Program-made: the position numbers and the translations under genes | Notes under the pieces: generated by a model | The model's input: only the letters and a program-made list of their open reading frames with translations | Databases searched by the model: none | What the model was told of the DNA's origin: nothing | Shown here: positions 17,436 to 25,958 of the stretch, piece by piece | Layout of the letters: every line of letters starts with the position of its first letter | Position numbering within the stretch: the first letter of the stretch is position 1 | From: Polynucleobacter sp. MG-6-Vaara-E2 | GTDB lineage: Bacteria > Pseudomonadota > Gammaproteobacteria > Burkholderiales > Burkholderiaceae | Direction: 5' to 3' | DNA: 64,000 bases | Assembly: GCF_018687695.1 (NCBI RefSeq) | Contig: NZ_CP061303.1 | Span: forward strand, 930,001 to 994,000

Positions 17436-17741
17436 CTACTGCTTGGTCGCTTGAGCTGGGGTAGTTTTTTCTGCTGGCAGGATTTGCACAAAGAATTCCC
17501 CCTCTTTGATGAGGCCATGCTCAACACGAGCCCGCTCTTCAATCGCACGTGTGCCATCTTTTAGATCCTTAACATCGCCGGCCAGTTTTGCATTACGTAG
17601 TGCCAGAAGACTATTTTTAGCCTCTTGAAGCTCTACTTGCTTTTCCATTTCATATACCTTGAGCCATCCACCCTTACCCAGCCAGAGTGGGTACTGAATT
17701 GCAATGAGCAATACCAGCATGGAGTAGATGACTAAACGCAT
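17436..17741 (-). CDS. ftsB: Cell division protein FtsB (septum formation initiator)
   Basis: 101 residues. One N-terminal membrane helix at about 5-18 is followed by a coiled coil (residues ~28-65). The typical 'YPLWLGKGGW' segment joins them. FtsB bridges FtsL and FtsQ in the divisome. It sits directly downstream of eno (15 bases), the conserved eno-ftsB linkage. The ribosome binding site is poor. Confidence 0.9.
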   Translation of the reverse strand: MRLVIYSMLVLLIAIQYPLWLGKGGWLKVYEMEKQVELQEAKNSLLALRNAKLAGDVKDLKDGTRAIEERARVEHGLIKEGEFFVQILPAEKTTPAQATKQ

Positions 17742-17755
17742 TGAGACTGGGCTAC

Positions 17756-19042
17756 TTAGCGCTTCAAATTATAGAAAACAGATTTGCCTGGGTATGTGGC
17801 TACATCACCCAAATCTTCTTCAATGCGCAAGAGCTGATTGTATTTGGCAATACGATCAGAGCGAGATAAAGATCCTGTCTTAATCTGACCGGCATTAGTG
17901 CCAACAGCGATATCAGCAATAGTGCTATCTTCAGTCTCGCCAGAGCGATGAGAGATAACCGCTGTGTAGTTAGCTCGCTTAGCCATCTCGATCGCTGCAA
18001 ATGTTTCAGTCAATGTACCGATCTGGTTAATCTTGATCAAAATAGAGTTGGCAATGCCTTTTTCGATACCCTCCTTTAGGATGCGTGTGTTGGTAACAAA
18101 TAGATCGTCACCAACTAACTGAATCTTGTTGCCAAGCTTCTTAGTGATATCAGCCCAACCATCCCAGTCACTCTCATGCATGCCGTCCTCAATCGAAACG
18201 ATTGGAAATTGATCGGCTAGATTTCCAAGGTAATCGGAAAATTCACTGGATGTTAATTGCAAACCTTCACCTGATAGATGGTACTTGCCGTCTTTATAGA
18301 ACTCACTAGCTGCACAATCTAAGGCTAAAACAACATCTTCACCCGCTTGATAGCCTGCGCCCTCGATGGCTTTCATGATGGTTTGTAAGCACTCTTGATT
18401 GCTCTTGAAATTTGGCGCAAAACCGCCCTCATCTCCAACGGTAGTTGGCATACCTTGTGCGCCAATGATCTTTTTGAGCTCATGAAAAATCTCTGCACCG
18501 CAACGTAAAGCATCACGGAAATTTTCTGCGCCTACAGGCATCACCATGAATTCTTGGATATCAAGGCTGTTATTAGCGTGGGCTCCACCGTTAACAATGT
18601 TCATCATGGGTACCGGCAATTGCATACCACCTGACCCACCAAAATAGCGATACAAAGGCAAACCAGCCTCTTCAGCTGCTGCTCTGGCAACAGCCATAGA
18701 AACAGCCAAGGTAGCGTTCGCACCTAGGCGCGCTTTGTTATGGGTGCCATCTAAGTCAATCAAAGTCTTGTCTAAGAAAGCTTGCTCGCTAGCATCGAGA
18801 CCCAAAATGGTTTCTGCAATTTCAACGTTGATGTTTTGAACCGCCTTTAAAACACCCTTACCTAAATAGCGTGACTTATCACCATCACGCAATTCAATTG
18901 CCTCACGTGACCCAGTAGATGCGCCGGATGGAACTGCAGCACGACCCATCACACCGGACTCAAGCAATACATCGCACTCTACCGTTGGGTTACCGCGTGA
19001 ATCTAGTACTTCTCTGCCGATGATGTCAACAATGGCGCTCAT
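17756..19042 (-). CDS. eno: Enolase
   Basis: A glycolytic enolase of 428 residues, the standard size, beginning MSAIVDIIGREVLDSRGNP. Visible functional parts are the mobile loop SGASTGSREA, magnesium ligands in ALDCAASEF and SIEDGM and GDDLFVTN, and SHRSGETED near the C-terminus. It interconverts 2-phosphoglycerate and phosphoenolpyruvate. I chose the ATG at 19042 because GGAGAAGG lies just upstream; the longer reading adds five basic residues. It sits in the pyrG-kdsA-eno-ftsB string. Confidence 0.97.
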   Translation of the reverse strand: MSAIVDIIGREVLDSRGNPTVECDVLLESGVMGRAAVPSGASTGSREAIELRDGDKSRYLGKGVLKAVQNINVEIAETILGLDASEQAFLDKTLIDLDGTHNKARLGANATLAVSMAVARAAAEEAGLPLYRYFGGSGGMQLPVPMMNIVNGGAHANNSLDIQEFMVMPVGAENFRDALRCGAEIFHELKKIIGAQGMPTTVGDEGGFAPNFKSNQECLQTIMKAIEGAGYQAGEDVVLALDCAASEFYKDGKYHLSGEGLQLTSSEFSDYLGNLADQFPIVSIEDGMHESDWDGWADITKKLGNKIQLVGDDLFVTNTRILKEGIEKGIANSILIKINQIGTLTETFAAIEMAKRANYTAVISHRSGETEDSTIADIAVGTNAGQIKTGSLSRSDRIAKYNQLLRIEEDLGDVATYPGKSVFYNLKR

Positions 19043-19069
19043 GCACCTTCTCCTCAAAACAAAATGAAA

Positions 19070-19933
19070 TTACTTAAAACTATTCTCTAAAAAAGAACCT
19101 GTAGATTTAATAACCGTATCGATTGCAAGCAAAGACTCTAATAGCTCTTTCATGCGATCTAAGGGCACTGCGTTAGGGCCGTCTGATAAAGCCTTAGCAG
19201 GATCAGGATGCGTCTCCATAAAGAGCCCGCTAATACCAACAGCAACGGCTGCACGCGCGAGAACTGGAACAAACTCTCTTTGACCGCCACTGGAATTTCC
19301 TTGGCCGCCTGGAAGCTGGACAGAGTGGGTAGCATCAAATACTACTGGCGCCTTAGATTCGCGCAGAATAGCTAAGCTGCGCATATCGGAAACTAAATTG
19401 TTATAACCAAATGAAGCACCGCGTTCACAGACCATAAATTGGTCTGGTAGGTTTTTCTCTGCAGCAGCTGCCCTCGCTTTCTCAACTACGTTGAGCATTT
19501 CATGAGGGGAAAGAAACTGGCCTTTTTTAAAATTCACAGGCTTACCACTCTGAGCGCAAGCTCGAATAAAGTCAGTCTGTCTGCATAAAAAGGCGGGTGT
19601 TTGCAACACATCTACGACCTCGGCTACAGCAGCAATTTCACTAATATCATGAACATCCGTCAGAACAGAAACACCAACTTGTTTTTTAACCTTAGCAAGA
19701 ATCTCAAGCCCTTTATCAATCCCCAAGCCACGAAAAGACGTGCCAGATGAACGGTTCGCCTTATCAAAAGAGGATTTATAGATAAATGGAATCTTGAGGG
19801 TTGTAGTCATTTCTTTGAGTTGCCCCGCAATATCAATTGCAGATTGCTCAGACTCAATAACGCAAGGGCCGGCAATCAGGAAGAAGCGCTGATCTAAGCC
19901 AACGTTAAAACCACAAAGCTTAAATGTACTCAT
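19070..19933 (-). CDS. kdsA: 3-deoxy-D-manno-octulosonate 8-phosphate synthase
   Basis: 287 residues. It condenses phosphoenolpyruvate with arabinose 5-phosphate in Kdo/lipopolysaccharide synthesis. Characteristic stretches are FFLIAGPCVIESEQ, FKKGQFLSPHEM, CERGASFGYNNLV and FMETHPDPAKALSDGPN. It follows pyrG by nine bases, and AAGGAC lies five bases before the ATG. The gene supports an outer-membrane LPS-bearing organism. Confidence 0.96.
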   Translation of the reverse strand: MSTFKLCGFNVGLDQRFFLIAGPCVIESEQSAIDIAGQLKEMTTTLKIPFIYKSSFDKANRSSGTSFRGLGIDKGLEILAKVKKQVGVSVLTDVHDISEIAAVAEVVDVLQTPAFLCRQTDFIRACAQSGKPVNFKKGQFLSPHEMLNVVEKARAAAAEKNLPDQFMVCERGASFGYNNLVSDMRSLAILRESKAPVVFDATHSVQLPGGQGNSSGGQREFVPVLARAAVAVGISGLFMETHPDPAKALSDGPNAVPLDRMKELLESLLAIDTVIKSTGSFLENSFK

Positions 19934-19942
19934 ACCGTCCTT

Positions 19943-21604
19943 TTAGGCGACCTGCTTTAATGCAGCATCTTGATGAATCAGTGCGGCATTGATAAAGGCT
20001 GAGAACAACGGGTGACCATCACGTGGCGTGGATGTGAACTCGGGGTGGAACTGTACGCCGAAGAACCAAGGGTGCATTGACTCAGGTAATTCCATCATTT
20101 CTGGAAGCTCCTCATTGGGTGTTCTTGCAGAAATAATCAAACCTGACTGCTCTAACTTGGGCACATAAAAATTATTCACTTCATAGCGATGGCGATGACG
20201 CTCATTTACTTCGGCGCCGTAAATGCGATGCGCCAAGGTATTCGTTTTCACCGGACAACGTTGAGATCCAAGGCGCATAGTTCCGCCAAGATCAGACTCA
20301 TTAGTACGTTTCTCAACACGACCTTCTCGATCCAACCACTCGGTAATCAGCGCTACGACAGGACTATCGGTTTCTGGTTCAAATTCGGTACTGTTTGCTT
20401 TGGCAATATTAGCTACATGACGTGCAAATTCAATCACTGCCAATTGCATGCCTAAGCAAATACCTAAATAAGGTACTTGGTTCTCACGGGCATAGCGAAT
20501 CGCAGCGATCTTACCTTCAGTACCGCGCTTACCAAAGCCGCCTGGCACCAATATCGCATCAAGTTTTTTAAGGCAATCAATACCATCCTTCTCGATTACT
20601 TCGGAATCGATGTAATTGATGTTGACCTTGGTATGAGTATGTATACCAGCATGACGCAATGCCTCGATCAATGACTTATAGGATTCTGTTAGCTCAACAT
20701 ACTTACCAACCATGCCAATGGTTACCTCATGCTTTGGATTGGCTAACTCATAAACTAGCTTCGCCCACACTGAAAGATCTGCAGGCTTAGCATTAATTTG
20801 TAATTCACGGCAGATCAAATCGTCCATGCCTTGCGCATGAAGCATTTCTGGAATCTTGTAAATGGTGTCTACATCCCATACTGAGATAACCGCTTCTTCA
20901 CGTACGTTTGAAAACAGCGAAATCTTCGCGCGCTCATCATCAGGAATGGGTCTATCCGCTCGACAAAGTAAAACCGTTGGCATGATGCCAATCTCGCGTA
21001 ACTTTTGCACGGAGTGCTGAGTAGGCTTTGTCTTTAACTCACCTGCACTGCGAATAAAGGGTACTAAGGTCAAGTGAACAAAGGCGCAACTATGCATCGG
21101 CAGGCGCAAGCTCATCTGGCGAGCAGCTTCTAAAAATGGAAGTGATTCGATATCACCTACCGTGCCACCGATTTCGCAAATAGCAATATCGGCCTCTCCG
21201 TCATGACTTGCTTTTGCACCACGTTCTACAAAAGCCTGAATCTCATTCGTAATATGCGGAATAACTTGAACTGTTTTTCCTAGATATTCACCACGACGCT
21301 CTTTACTGATCACTGACTCGTAAATTTGGCCGGTAGTAAAGTTATTGCTCTTGCGCATCTTGGCAGATACGAAGCGCTCATAGTGACCCAAATCTAAGTC
21401 AGTTTCAGCGCCATCCTCAGTAACGAAAACTTCGCCATGCTGTAACGGGCTCATAGTACCCGGGTCAACGTTAATATAGGGGTCTAATTTTAGGAGGGTG
21501 ACTTTCAGGCCGCGGGATTCGAGAATCGCGGCAAGCGAGGCAGCTGCAATTCCTTTCCCTAAAGAAGAAACCACGCCACCAGTGACAAAAACGTATTTGG
21601 TCAT
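19943..21604 (-). CDS. pyrG: CTP synthase
   Basis: 553 residues. The N-terminal synthase domain begins KYVFVTGGVVSSLGKG with its P-loop. The C-terminal glutamine amidotransferase domain has the catalytic Cys in YLGICLGMQLA and the His-Glu pair in GVQFHPEFTS. It makes CTP from UTP using glutamine. It heads the pyrG-kdsA-eno-ftsB operon and is divergent from the DUF2147 gene. I saw no obvious pyrG-type attenuator in the 85-base upstream gap. Confidence 0.97.
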   Translation of the reverse strand: MTKYVFVTGGVVSSLGKGIAAASLAAILESRGLKVTLLKLDPYINVDPGTMSPLQHGEVFVTEDGAETDLDLGHYERFVSAKMRKSNNFTTGQIYESVISKERRGEYLGKTVQVIPHITNEIQAFVERGAKASHDGEADIAICEIGGTVGDIESLPFLEAARQMSLRLPMHSCAFVHLTLVPFIRSAGELKTKPTQHSVQKLREIGIMPTVLLCRADRPIPDDERAKISLFSNVREEAVISVWDVDTIYKIPEMLHAQGMDDLICRELQINAKPADLSVWAKLVYELANPKHEVTIGMVGKYVELTESYKSLIEALRHAGIHTHTKVNINYIDSEVIEKDGIDCLKKLDAILVPGGFGKRGTEGKIAAIRYARENQVPYLGICLGMQLAVIEFARHVANIAKANSTEFEPETDSPVVALITEWLDREGRVEKRTNESDLGGTMRLGSQRCPVKTNTLAHRIYGAEVNERHRHRYEVNNFYVPKLEQSGLIISARTPNEELPEMMELPESMHPWFFGVQFHPEFTSTPRDGHPLFSAFINAALIHQDAALKQVA

Positions 21605-21689
21605 CGCTTAAGCTCTGTTGGAAAAAGCAATTATAACGATAGGAATTGCTATTTTTGAAAAATGAAAAAAGGTAATATCGTTAAATTCT

Positions 21690-22136
21690 ATGAAAAAACA
21701 GCATCTTTTCACCATTACAGCAGGCATGCTGTGTTTATGTGCTACTCAAATCTCTGCTGAGACTCTAGATTCCATAGCTGGTAGCTGGAAGACTTTTGAT
21801 GATGACACCAACCAACCTGCGGCTATTGTCCAAATTTCGGAAAAAAATGGTGTTTTTTCAGGACTAATCACCAAATTACTTGATCCAAGCGCCCCCACTA
21901 TCTGCGATAAATGCACGGATGCCCGCAAAGGCAAGCCAGTGATGGGTATGGAAATCCTCTCAAATCTTAAAAAGACAGGTGATAGCTACTCGGGAGGCCA
22001 GATTCTTGACCCTGATGATGGGGAGATTTATCGTGCTGAGATGAAATTAAAGGATCAGGGCTCAAAACTAGACCTCAGAGCCTATATTGGCATACCTTTA
22101 CTGGGACGGACTCAGACCTGGATACGGGAGAAATAA
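21690..22136 (+). CDS. DUF2147 family exported protein
   Basis: 148 residues with a Sec signal peptide of about 23 residues. The mature domain has the DUF2147 pattern: GSWKTFDDD near the start, a CDKC.DARKGKPV.GMEIL segment, a G.ILDPDDG.IYRAEMKL segment and a final YIGIPLLGRTQTW. The family is predicted to be a periplasmic beta-barrel; its function is unknown. The two cysteines in CDKC could form a disulfide. It is followed five bases later by a small membrane protein gene. Confidence 0.87.
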   Translation: MKKQHLFTITAGMLCLCATQISAETLDSIAGSWKTFDDDTNQPAAIVQISEKNGVFSGLITKLLDPSAPTICDKCTDARKGKPVMGMEILSNLKKTGDSYSGGQILDPDDGEIYRAEMKLKDQGSKLDLRAYIGIPLLGRTQTWIREK

Positions 22137-22141
22137 ACCCT

Positions 22142-22330
22142 ATGCGCCTCCTTTTCGCAGTTCTTATCACCCTACTATCCCTTTTTTACTTTCTGCCCTT
22201 TGCTATCGCATTTCACAAGAAACGAGCAAATACAGGGGCTATTTTTGCCCTTAACCTCTTTTTAGGCTGGTCTTTGATTGGTTGGGTAGTAGCCTTGGTT
22301 TGGGCATTGAAGGAAGAAAACGTCGTTTAG
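22142..22330 (+). CDS. Superinfection-immunity-type small membrane protein
   Basis: 62 residues with two membrane helices at about 4-24 and 34-56 and a short basic loop (HKKR). The stretch ALNLFLGWSLIGWVVALVWAL matches the Imm/superinfection immunity family first described in phage T4. In bacteria many such proteins are chromosomal and unrelated to a prophage; here too no phage genes are near. The role is unknown. It is in a likely two-gene unit with the DUF2147 gene. Confidence 0.75.
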   Translation: MRLLFAVLITLLSLFYFLPFAIAFHKKRANTGAIFALNLFLGWSLIGWVVALVWALKEENVV

Positions 22331-22420
22331 TTTCAAATTCCCGGTTTTTGTCTTAAAAATGCAATTTTTGACCTATTTTTTAGCTTATTCAAGATCTCTC
22401 AAAATGCTTAGGGTTTAAAC

Positions 22421-22452
22421 TCTTATATAAGACTTAAATTAGTAACTATAAT
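22421..22452 (+). promoter_or_regulatory. acnB promoter with overlapping perfect palindrome
   Basis: A consensus -10 box TATAAT (22447-22452) lies 67 bases before the acnB ATG. The perfect 12-bp palindrome TCTTATATAAGA (22421-22432) covers the place where the -35 would be; no good -35 is present. This layout fits a regulator operator that controls RNA polymerase access, either repressing or activating. The regulator is not identified here. Confidence 0.5.
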
Positions 22453-22518
22453 TGAGCAAATCGGGTGAAATCCCCTTTTGGCCTTTCTATTGATCACTTT
22501 TACCTCTTAGGAAACACA

Positions 22519-25104
22519 ATGTTAGATGCCTATAACGCCCAAGTTGCTGAACGTGCCGCTCTTGGCATTCCAGCCCTCCCCCTGACTAAAGATCAAACTG
22601 CGGAATTAGTAAAGCTACTAAATAATCCACCCGCAGGTAAAGAAGCGGAATTGGTAGAGCTAATTACTAATCGCGTACCGGCTGGTGTTGATGAGGCGGC
22701 TAAGGTTAAGGCTGAGTTTTTAGATGCGATTGCAAAAGGTACAGAGAAATCTCCATTGATTTCACGTATCAAAGCAACTGAATTATTGGGCACCATGCTT
22801 GGTGGCTACAACATCAAACCTTTAGTTGAGTTGTTAACCGATGCTGAATGTGGCACTGTCGCGGCAGAGGCGCTCAAGAAAACGCTCCTGATGTTCGATT
22901 ACTTCAATGATGTTCAAGAACTTGCTGAAAAGGGTAATGCTAATGCTAAGGCTGTAATGAAGAGCTGGGCAGATGCCGAATGGTTCACCAGCCGCCCTGC
23001 TGTTCCAGAGTCCATGAAGTTGACCGTATTTAAGGTCACTGGTGAAACAAACACTGATGACCTCTCTCCAGCACCAGATGCATGGAGTCGTCCAGATATT
23101 CCGTTGCACGCAACCATCATGCTCAAGAACCCACGTCCTGGTATCGAGCCAGATGAGTCTGGCGTTCGTGGCCCAATGAAGCAAATTGCTGCACTCCAGA
23201 AAAAAGGCAACCAAATTGCTTATGTAGGTGACGTTGTAGGTACTGGCTCATCACGTAAGTCAGCTACCAATTCTGTTCTCTGGTGGACAGGTCAAGATAT
23301 TCCGTTCGTACCTAACAAACGTTTTGGCGGCGTCTGTCTTGGCGGCAACATTGCTCCGATCTTCTTTAATACCATGGAAGATTCCGGTGCATTACCAATC
23401 GAATTAGATGTATCTCAAATGAATATGGGTGATGAAATTGAATTGCGCCCATACGAAGGCAAGGTATTCAAGAATGGTCAAGAGATCACCACCTTCTCCT
23501 TGAAGTCACCGGTCATTTTGGATGAAGTTCGTGCAGGCGGCCGTATTCCATTAATCATTGGTCGTGGTCTAACAGCTAAAGCGCGTGCTGCTCTTGGATT
23601 GCCAGCTTCTACCGAGTTCCGCCTCCCAGTCAGCCCACCTGATAACAAAAAAGGTTTCAGCTTGGCGCAGAAGATTGTTGGACGCGCCTGTGGCTTGCCA
23701 GAGGGACAAGGTGTTCGACCTGGCACTTACTGCGAACCACGCATGACAACCGTTGGCTCACAAGACACCACTGGCCCAATGACTCGTGACGAATTAAAAG
23801 ACTTAGCTTGCTTGGGCTTCTCATCTGACTTGGTAATGCAATCTTTCTGCCACACCTCTGCTTATCCAAAGCCAGTTGATATTCGCACTCAACACGAATT
23901 GCCACCATTCATGACGAATCGAGGTGGTATTGCATTACGTCCCGGTGATGGCGTGATCCATAGCTGGTTAAATCGCTTGCTTCTTCCAGATACCTGCGGT
24001 ACCGGTGGTGATAGTCACACCCGTTTCCCAATTGGTATTTCTTTCCCAGCAGGCTCTGGTCTGGTTGCATTTGCAGCAGCTACTGGTGTTATGCCATTAG
24101 ATATGCCTGAGTCTGTTTTGGTTCGCTTTAAAGGCAAGATGCAACCTGGTATCACTTTGCGTGATCTGGTAAACGCCATTCCTTTATATGCAATCAAAAA
24201 AGGTTTGCTCACTGTCGAAAAACAAGGCAAGAAGAATATTTTCTCTGGCCGCATCCTTGAAATCGAAGGCTTACCCGACCTCAAAGTTGAACAAGCCTTT
24301 GAATTGTCTGATGCATCTGCAGAGCGCTCTGCCGGTGGTTGTACTGTTCACTTGAACAAAGAGCCAATCATTGAGTACATGCAATCCAATATCACTTTGA
24401 TGAAATGGATGATTGCAAATGGTTATGAAGATAAGCGCACCCTTGGTCGTCGCATCAAGGCCATGGAAGCTTGGATTGCCAACCCACAATTGCTCAAAGC
24501 AGACGCCAATGCTGACTATGCTGAAATCATCGAGATTAATATCGATGAGATCAAAGAGCCTATCTTGGCATGCCCTAACGATCCAGATGATGTGAAAGTA
24601 TTGTCTGAGGTTGCTGGCGATAAGATTGATGAAGTCTTTATTGGATCATGCATGACCAATATTGGTCACTTCCGCGCCGCCGGCCAGGTATTGCAAGGCA
24701 AAAAAGATATGCCAACTCGCTTATGGGTTGCTCCTCCAACCAAGATGGATGCAATGGTCTTGATGGAAGAAGGTTACTACGGCATGTTAGGTGCTGCAGG
24801 TGCGCGTATGGAAAGCCCAGGCTGTTCATTATGTATGGGTAACCAAGCTCAGATTCGCAAGGGTTCAACAGCAGTATCTACCTCAACTCGCAACTTCCCT
24901 AACCGTTTAGGTATCGATACGCGCGTATACCTAGCTTCTGCTGAGTTAGCTTCTGTTGCCGCCCTCCTAGGTCGCTTGCCTACGCCTGCTGAGTATTTAG
25001 AGCAAGTTAAAGCGCTCGATGCTAAGTCTGCGGATGTGTATAAATACATGAGCTTTGATAAGCTCAAATCATTTAGCGATGTAGCAGATACGGTAACTGT
25101 GTAA
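22519..25104 (+). CDS. acnB: Aconitate hydratase B
   Basis: A bifunctional aconitase B of 861 residues (E. coli 865). The order is the AcnB N-terminal HEAT-like domain, the swivel domain (GETNTDDLSPAPDAWSRPDIP), then the catalytic domains. Iron-sulfur cysteines are visible in FIGSCMTNIGHFRAAG and PGCSLCMGNQAQ. It isomerises citrate to isocitrate in the TCA cycle. I chose the ATG at 22519, with AGGAA seven bases upstream, over a GTG at 22465 that adds 18 unconserved residues. It stands alone between a regulated-looking promoter and a terminator. Confidence 0.97.
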   Translation: MLDAYNAQVAERAALGIPALPLTKDQTAELVKLLNNPPAGKEAELVELITNRVPAGVDEAAKVKAEFLDAIAKGTEKSPLISRIKATELLGTMLGGYNIKPLVELLTDAECGTVAAEALKKTLLMFDYFNDVQELAEKGNANAKAVMKSWADAEWFTSRPAVPESMKLTVFKVTGETNTDDLSPAPDAWSRPDIPLHATIMLKNPRPGIEPDESGVRGPMKQIAALQKKGNQIAYVGDVVGTGSSRKSATNSVLWWTGQDIPFVPNKRFGGVCLGGNIAPIFFNTMEDSGALPIELDVSQMNMGDEIELRPYEGKVFKNGQEITTFSLKSPVILDEVRAGGRIPLIIGRGLTAKARAALGLPASTEFRLPVSPPDNKKGFSLAQKIVGRACGLPEGQGVRPGTYCEPRMTTVGSQDTTGPMTRDELKDLACLGFSSDLVMQSFCHTSAYPKPVDIRTQHELPPFMTNRGGIALRPGDGVIHSWLNRLLLPDTCGTGGDSHTRFPIGISFPAGSGLVAFAAATGVMPLDMPESVLVRFKGKMQPGITLRDLVNAIPLYAIKKGLLTVEKQGKKNIFSGRILEIEGLPDLKVEQAFELSDASAERSAGGCTVHLNKEPIIEYMQSNITLMKWMIANGYEDKRTLGRRIKAMEAWIANPQLLKADANADYAEIIEINIDEIKEPILACPNDPDDVKVLSEVAGDKIDEVFIGSCMTNIGHFRAAGQVLQGKKDMPTRLWVAPPTKMDAMVLMEEGYYGMLGAAGARMESPGCSLCMGNQAQIRKGSTAVSTSTRNFPNRLGIDTRVYLASAELASVAALLGRLPTPAEYLEQVKALDAKSADVYKYMSFDKLKSFSDVADTVTV

Positions 25105-25142
25105 TACCCAAACCGCTCATCCCAGCAATGGGATAAGAATGC

Positions 25143-25173
25143 AAAAAGGCGATCTGATGATCGCCTTTTTCTT
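25143..25173. terminator. Intrinsic terminator after acnB
   Basis: AAAAAGGCGATC and GATCGCCTTTTT form a perfect 12-bp hairpin around a TGAT loop, then CTTT. It lies between convergent acnB and the spermidine-synthase-like gene and can act in both directions. Confidence 0.88.
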
Positions 25174-25190
25174 TAGCCTCATAAGCAAAT

Positions 25191-25958
25191 TCAAATAGAA
25201 AGTTTGCTTTCTTGTCTTGCGTTCTCTCGACTGATGCCAGATACCCATTTATTCGTTGGAAGCCCGGTCTTTTCCAATATCAACTTTGCACGCTTTGAAA
25301 CGTCTCTCCATTCAGCCTCAAGTTTTGGGCCTTTAAATGCCACTGCCACAACATTGCAATCATGGGACTCTGGAAATAATAAAACGCGATTATCAAAAGC
25401 CTCACAGATATTCTTTAGATTGACATCATAGCTCTTGTGTCGAGAAAAAAGATTAACTGTCATAACACCGGGGGCTTTGAGGATGTTGTAGCAGCCCTGA
25501 TAAAACTCCAGTGAGCTCGCAGCGGGTCCATCGCAGATCGCGTCATAGAGATCCACCTGTACTGCATCAAACTGGGTCTTATTTTTATTAGCCTTCACAA
25601 ATGCCTTTGCATCAGCCTGTAGCGTTTCTAGCTTACGATCATCGTCCGGAGTAAAGAACATCGACCTAGCAGCAACAATTACCGCAGGATTAAGCTCAAC
25701 CACAGTTGTTTTTACTGCTGGGCAATAGCGATGCTGAAACTTTGTCAGAGCACCTGTACCTAAACCGAGTTGTGCAATCTTCATTCCAGGCTTGGTCTCT
25801 AAGAATAGAAGCCAAGCCATCATTTGTTGGTTGTATTCGAGGTAGATTTCATCAGGGTCACGAATGCGCATTGCCCCTTGAATCAATTCGCTCCCAAAAT
25901 GGAGATATCGAATACCTCCGCTTTCCGAAAAGGTGACCGGCTCCATTGCAAAGGACAT
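25191..25958 (-). CDS. Spermidine synthase-like methyltransferase-fold protein
   Basis: 255 residues with a Rossmann fold: the nucleotide-binding AQLGLGTGALT near residue 62, VVELNPAV near 87 and QVDLYDAICDG near 134, the positions used in spermidine synthases. The N-terminal beta region (SGGIRYLHFGSELIQGAMRIRDP) is also of that family. Aminopropyltransfer is plausible but not proven; many such homologues have other roles. Its ATG overlaps the purL stop by one base (TAATG), so it is translated coupled to purL. Confidence 0.78.
   Translation of the reverse strand: MSFAMEPVTFSESGGIRYLHFGSELIQGAMRIRDPDEIYLEYNQQMMAWLLFLETKPGMKIAQLGLGTGALTKFQHRYCPAVKTTVVELNPAVIVAARSMFFTPDDDRKLETLQADAKAFVKANKNKTQFDAVQVDLYDAICDGPAASSLEFYQGCYNILKAPGVMTVNLFSRHKSYDVNLKNICEAFDNRVLLFPESHDCNVVAVAFKGPKLEAEWRDVSKRAKLILEKTGLPTNKWVSGISRENARQESKLSI

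Noticed and set aside
22142..22330. Prophage remnant near the superinfection-immunity-like gene
   Set aside because: No integrase, attachment repeat or other phage gene is near, and flanking genes are housekeeping.
22465..22518. GTG start 18 codons before the acnB ATG
   Set aside because: The extra residues do not match the AcnB family and the ATG has a good Shine-Dalgarno sequence.
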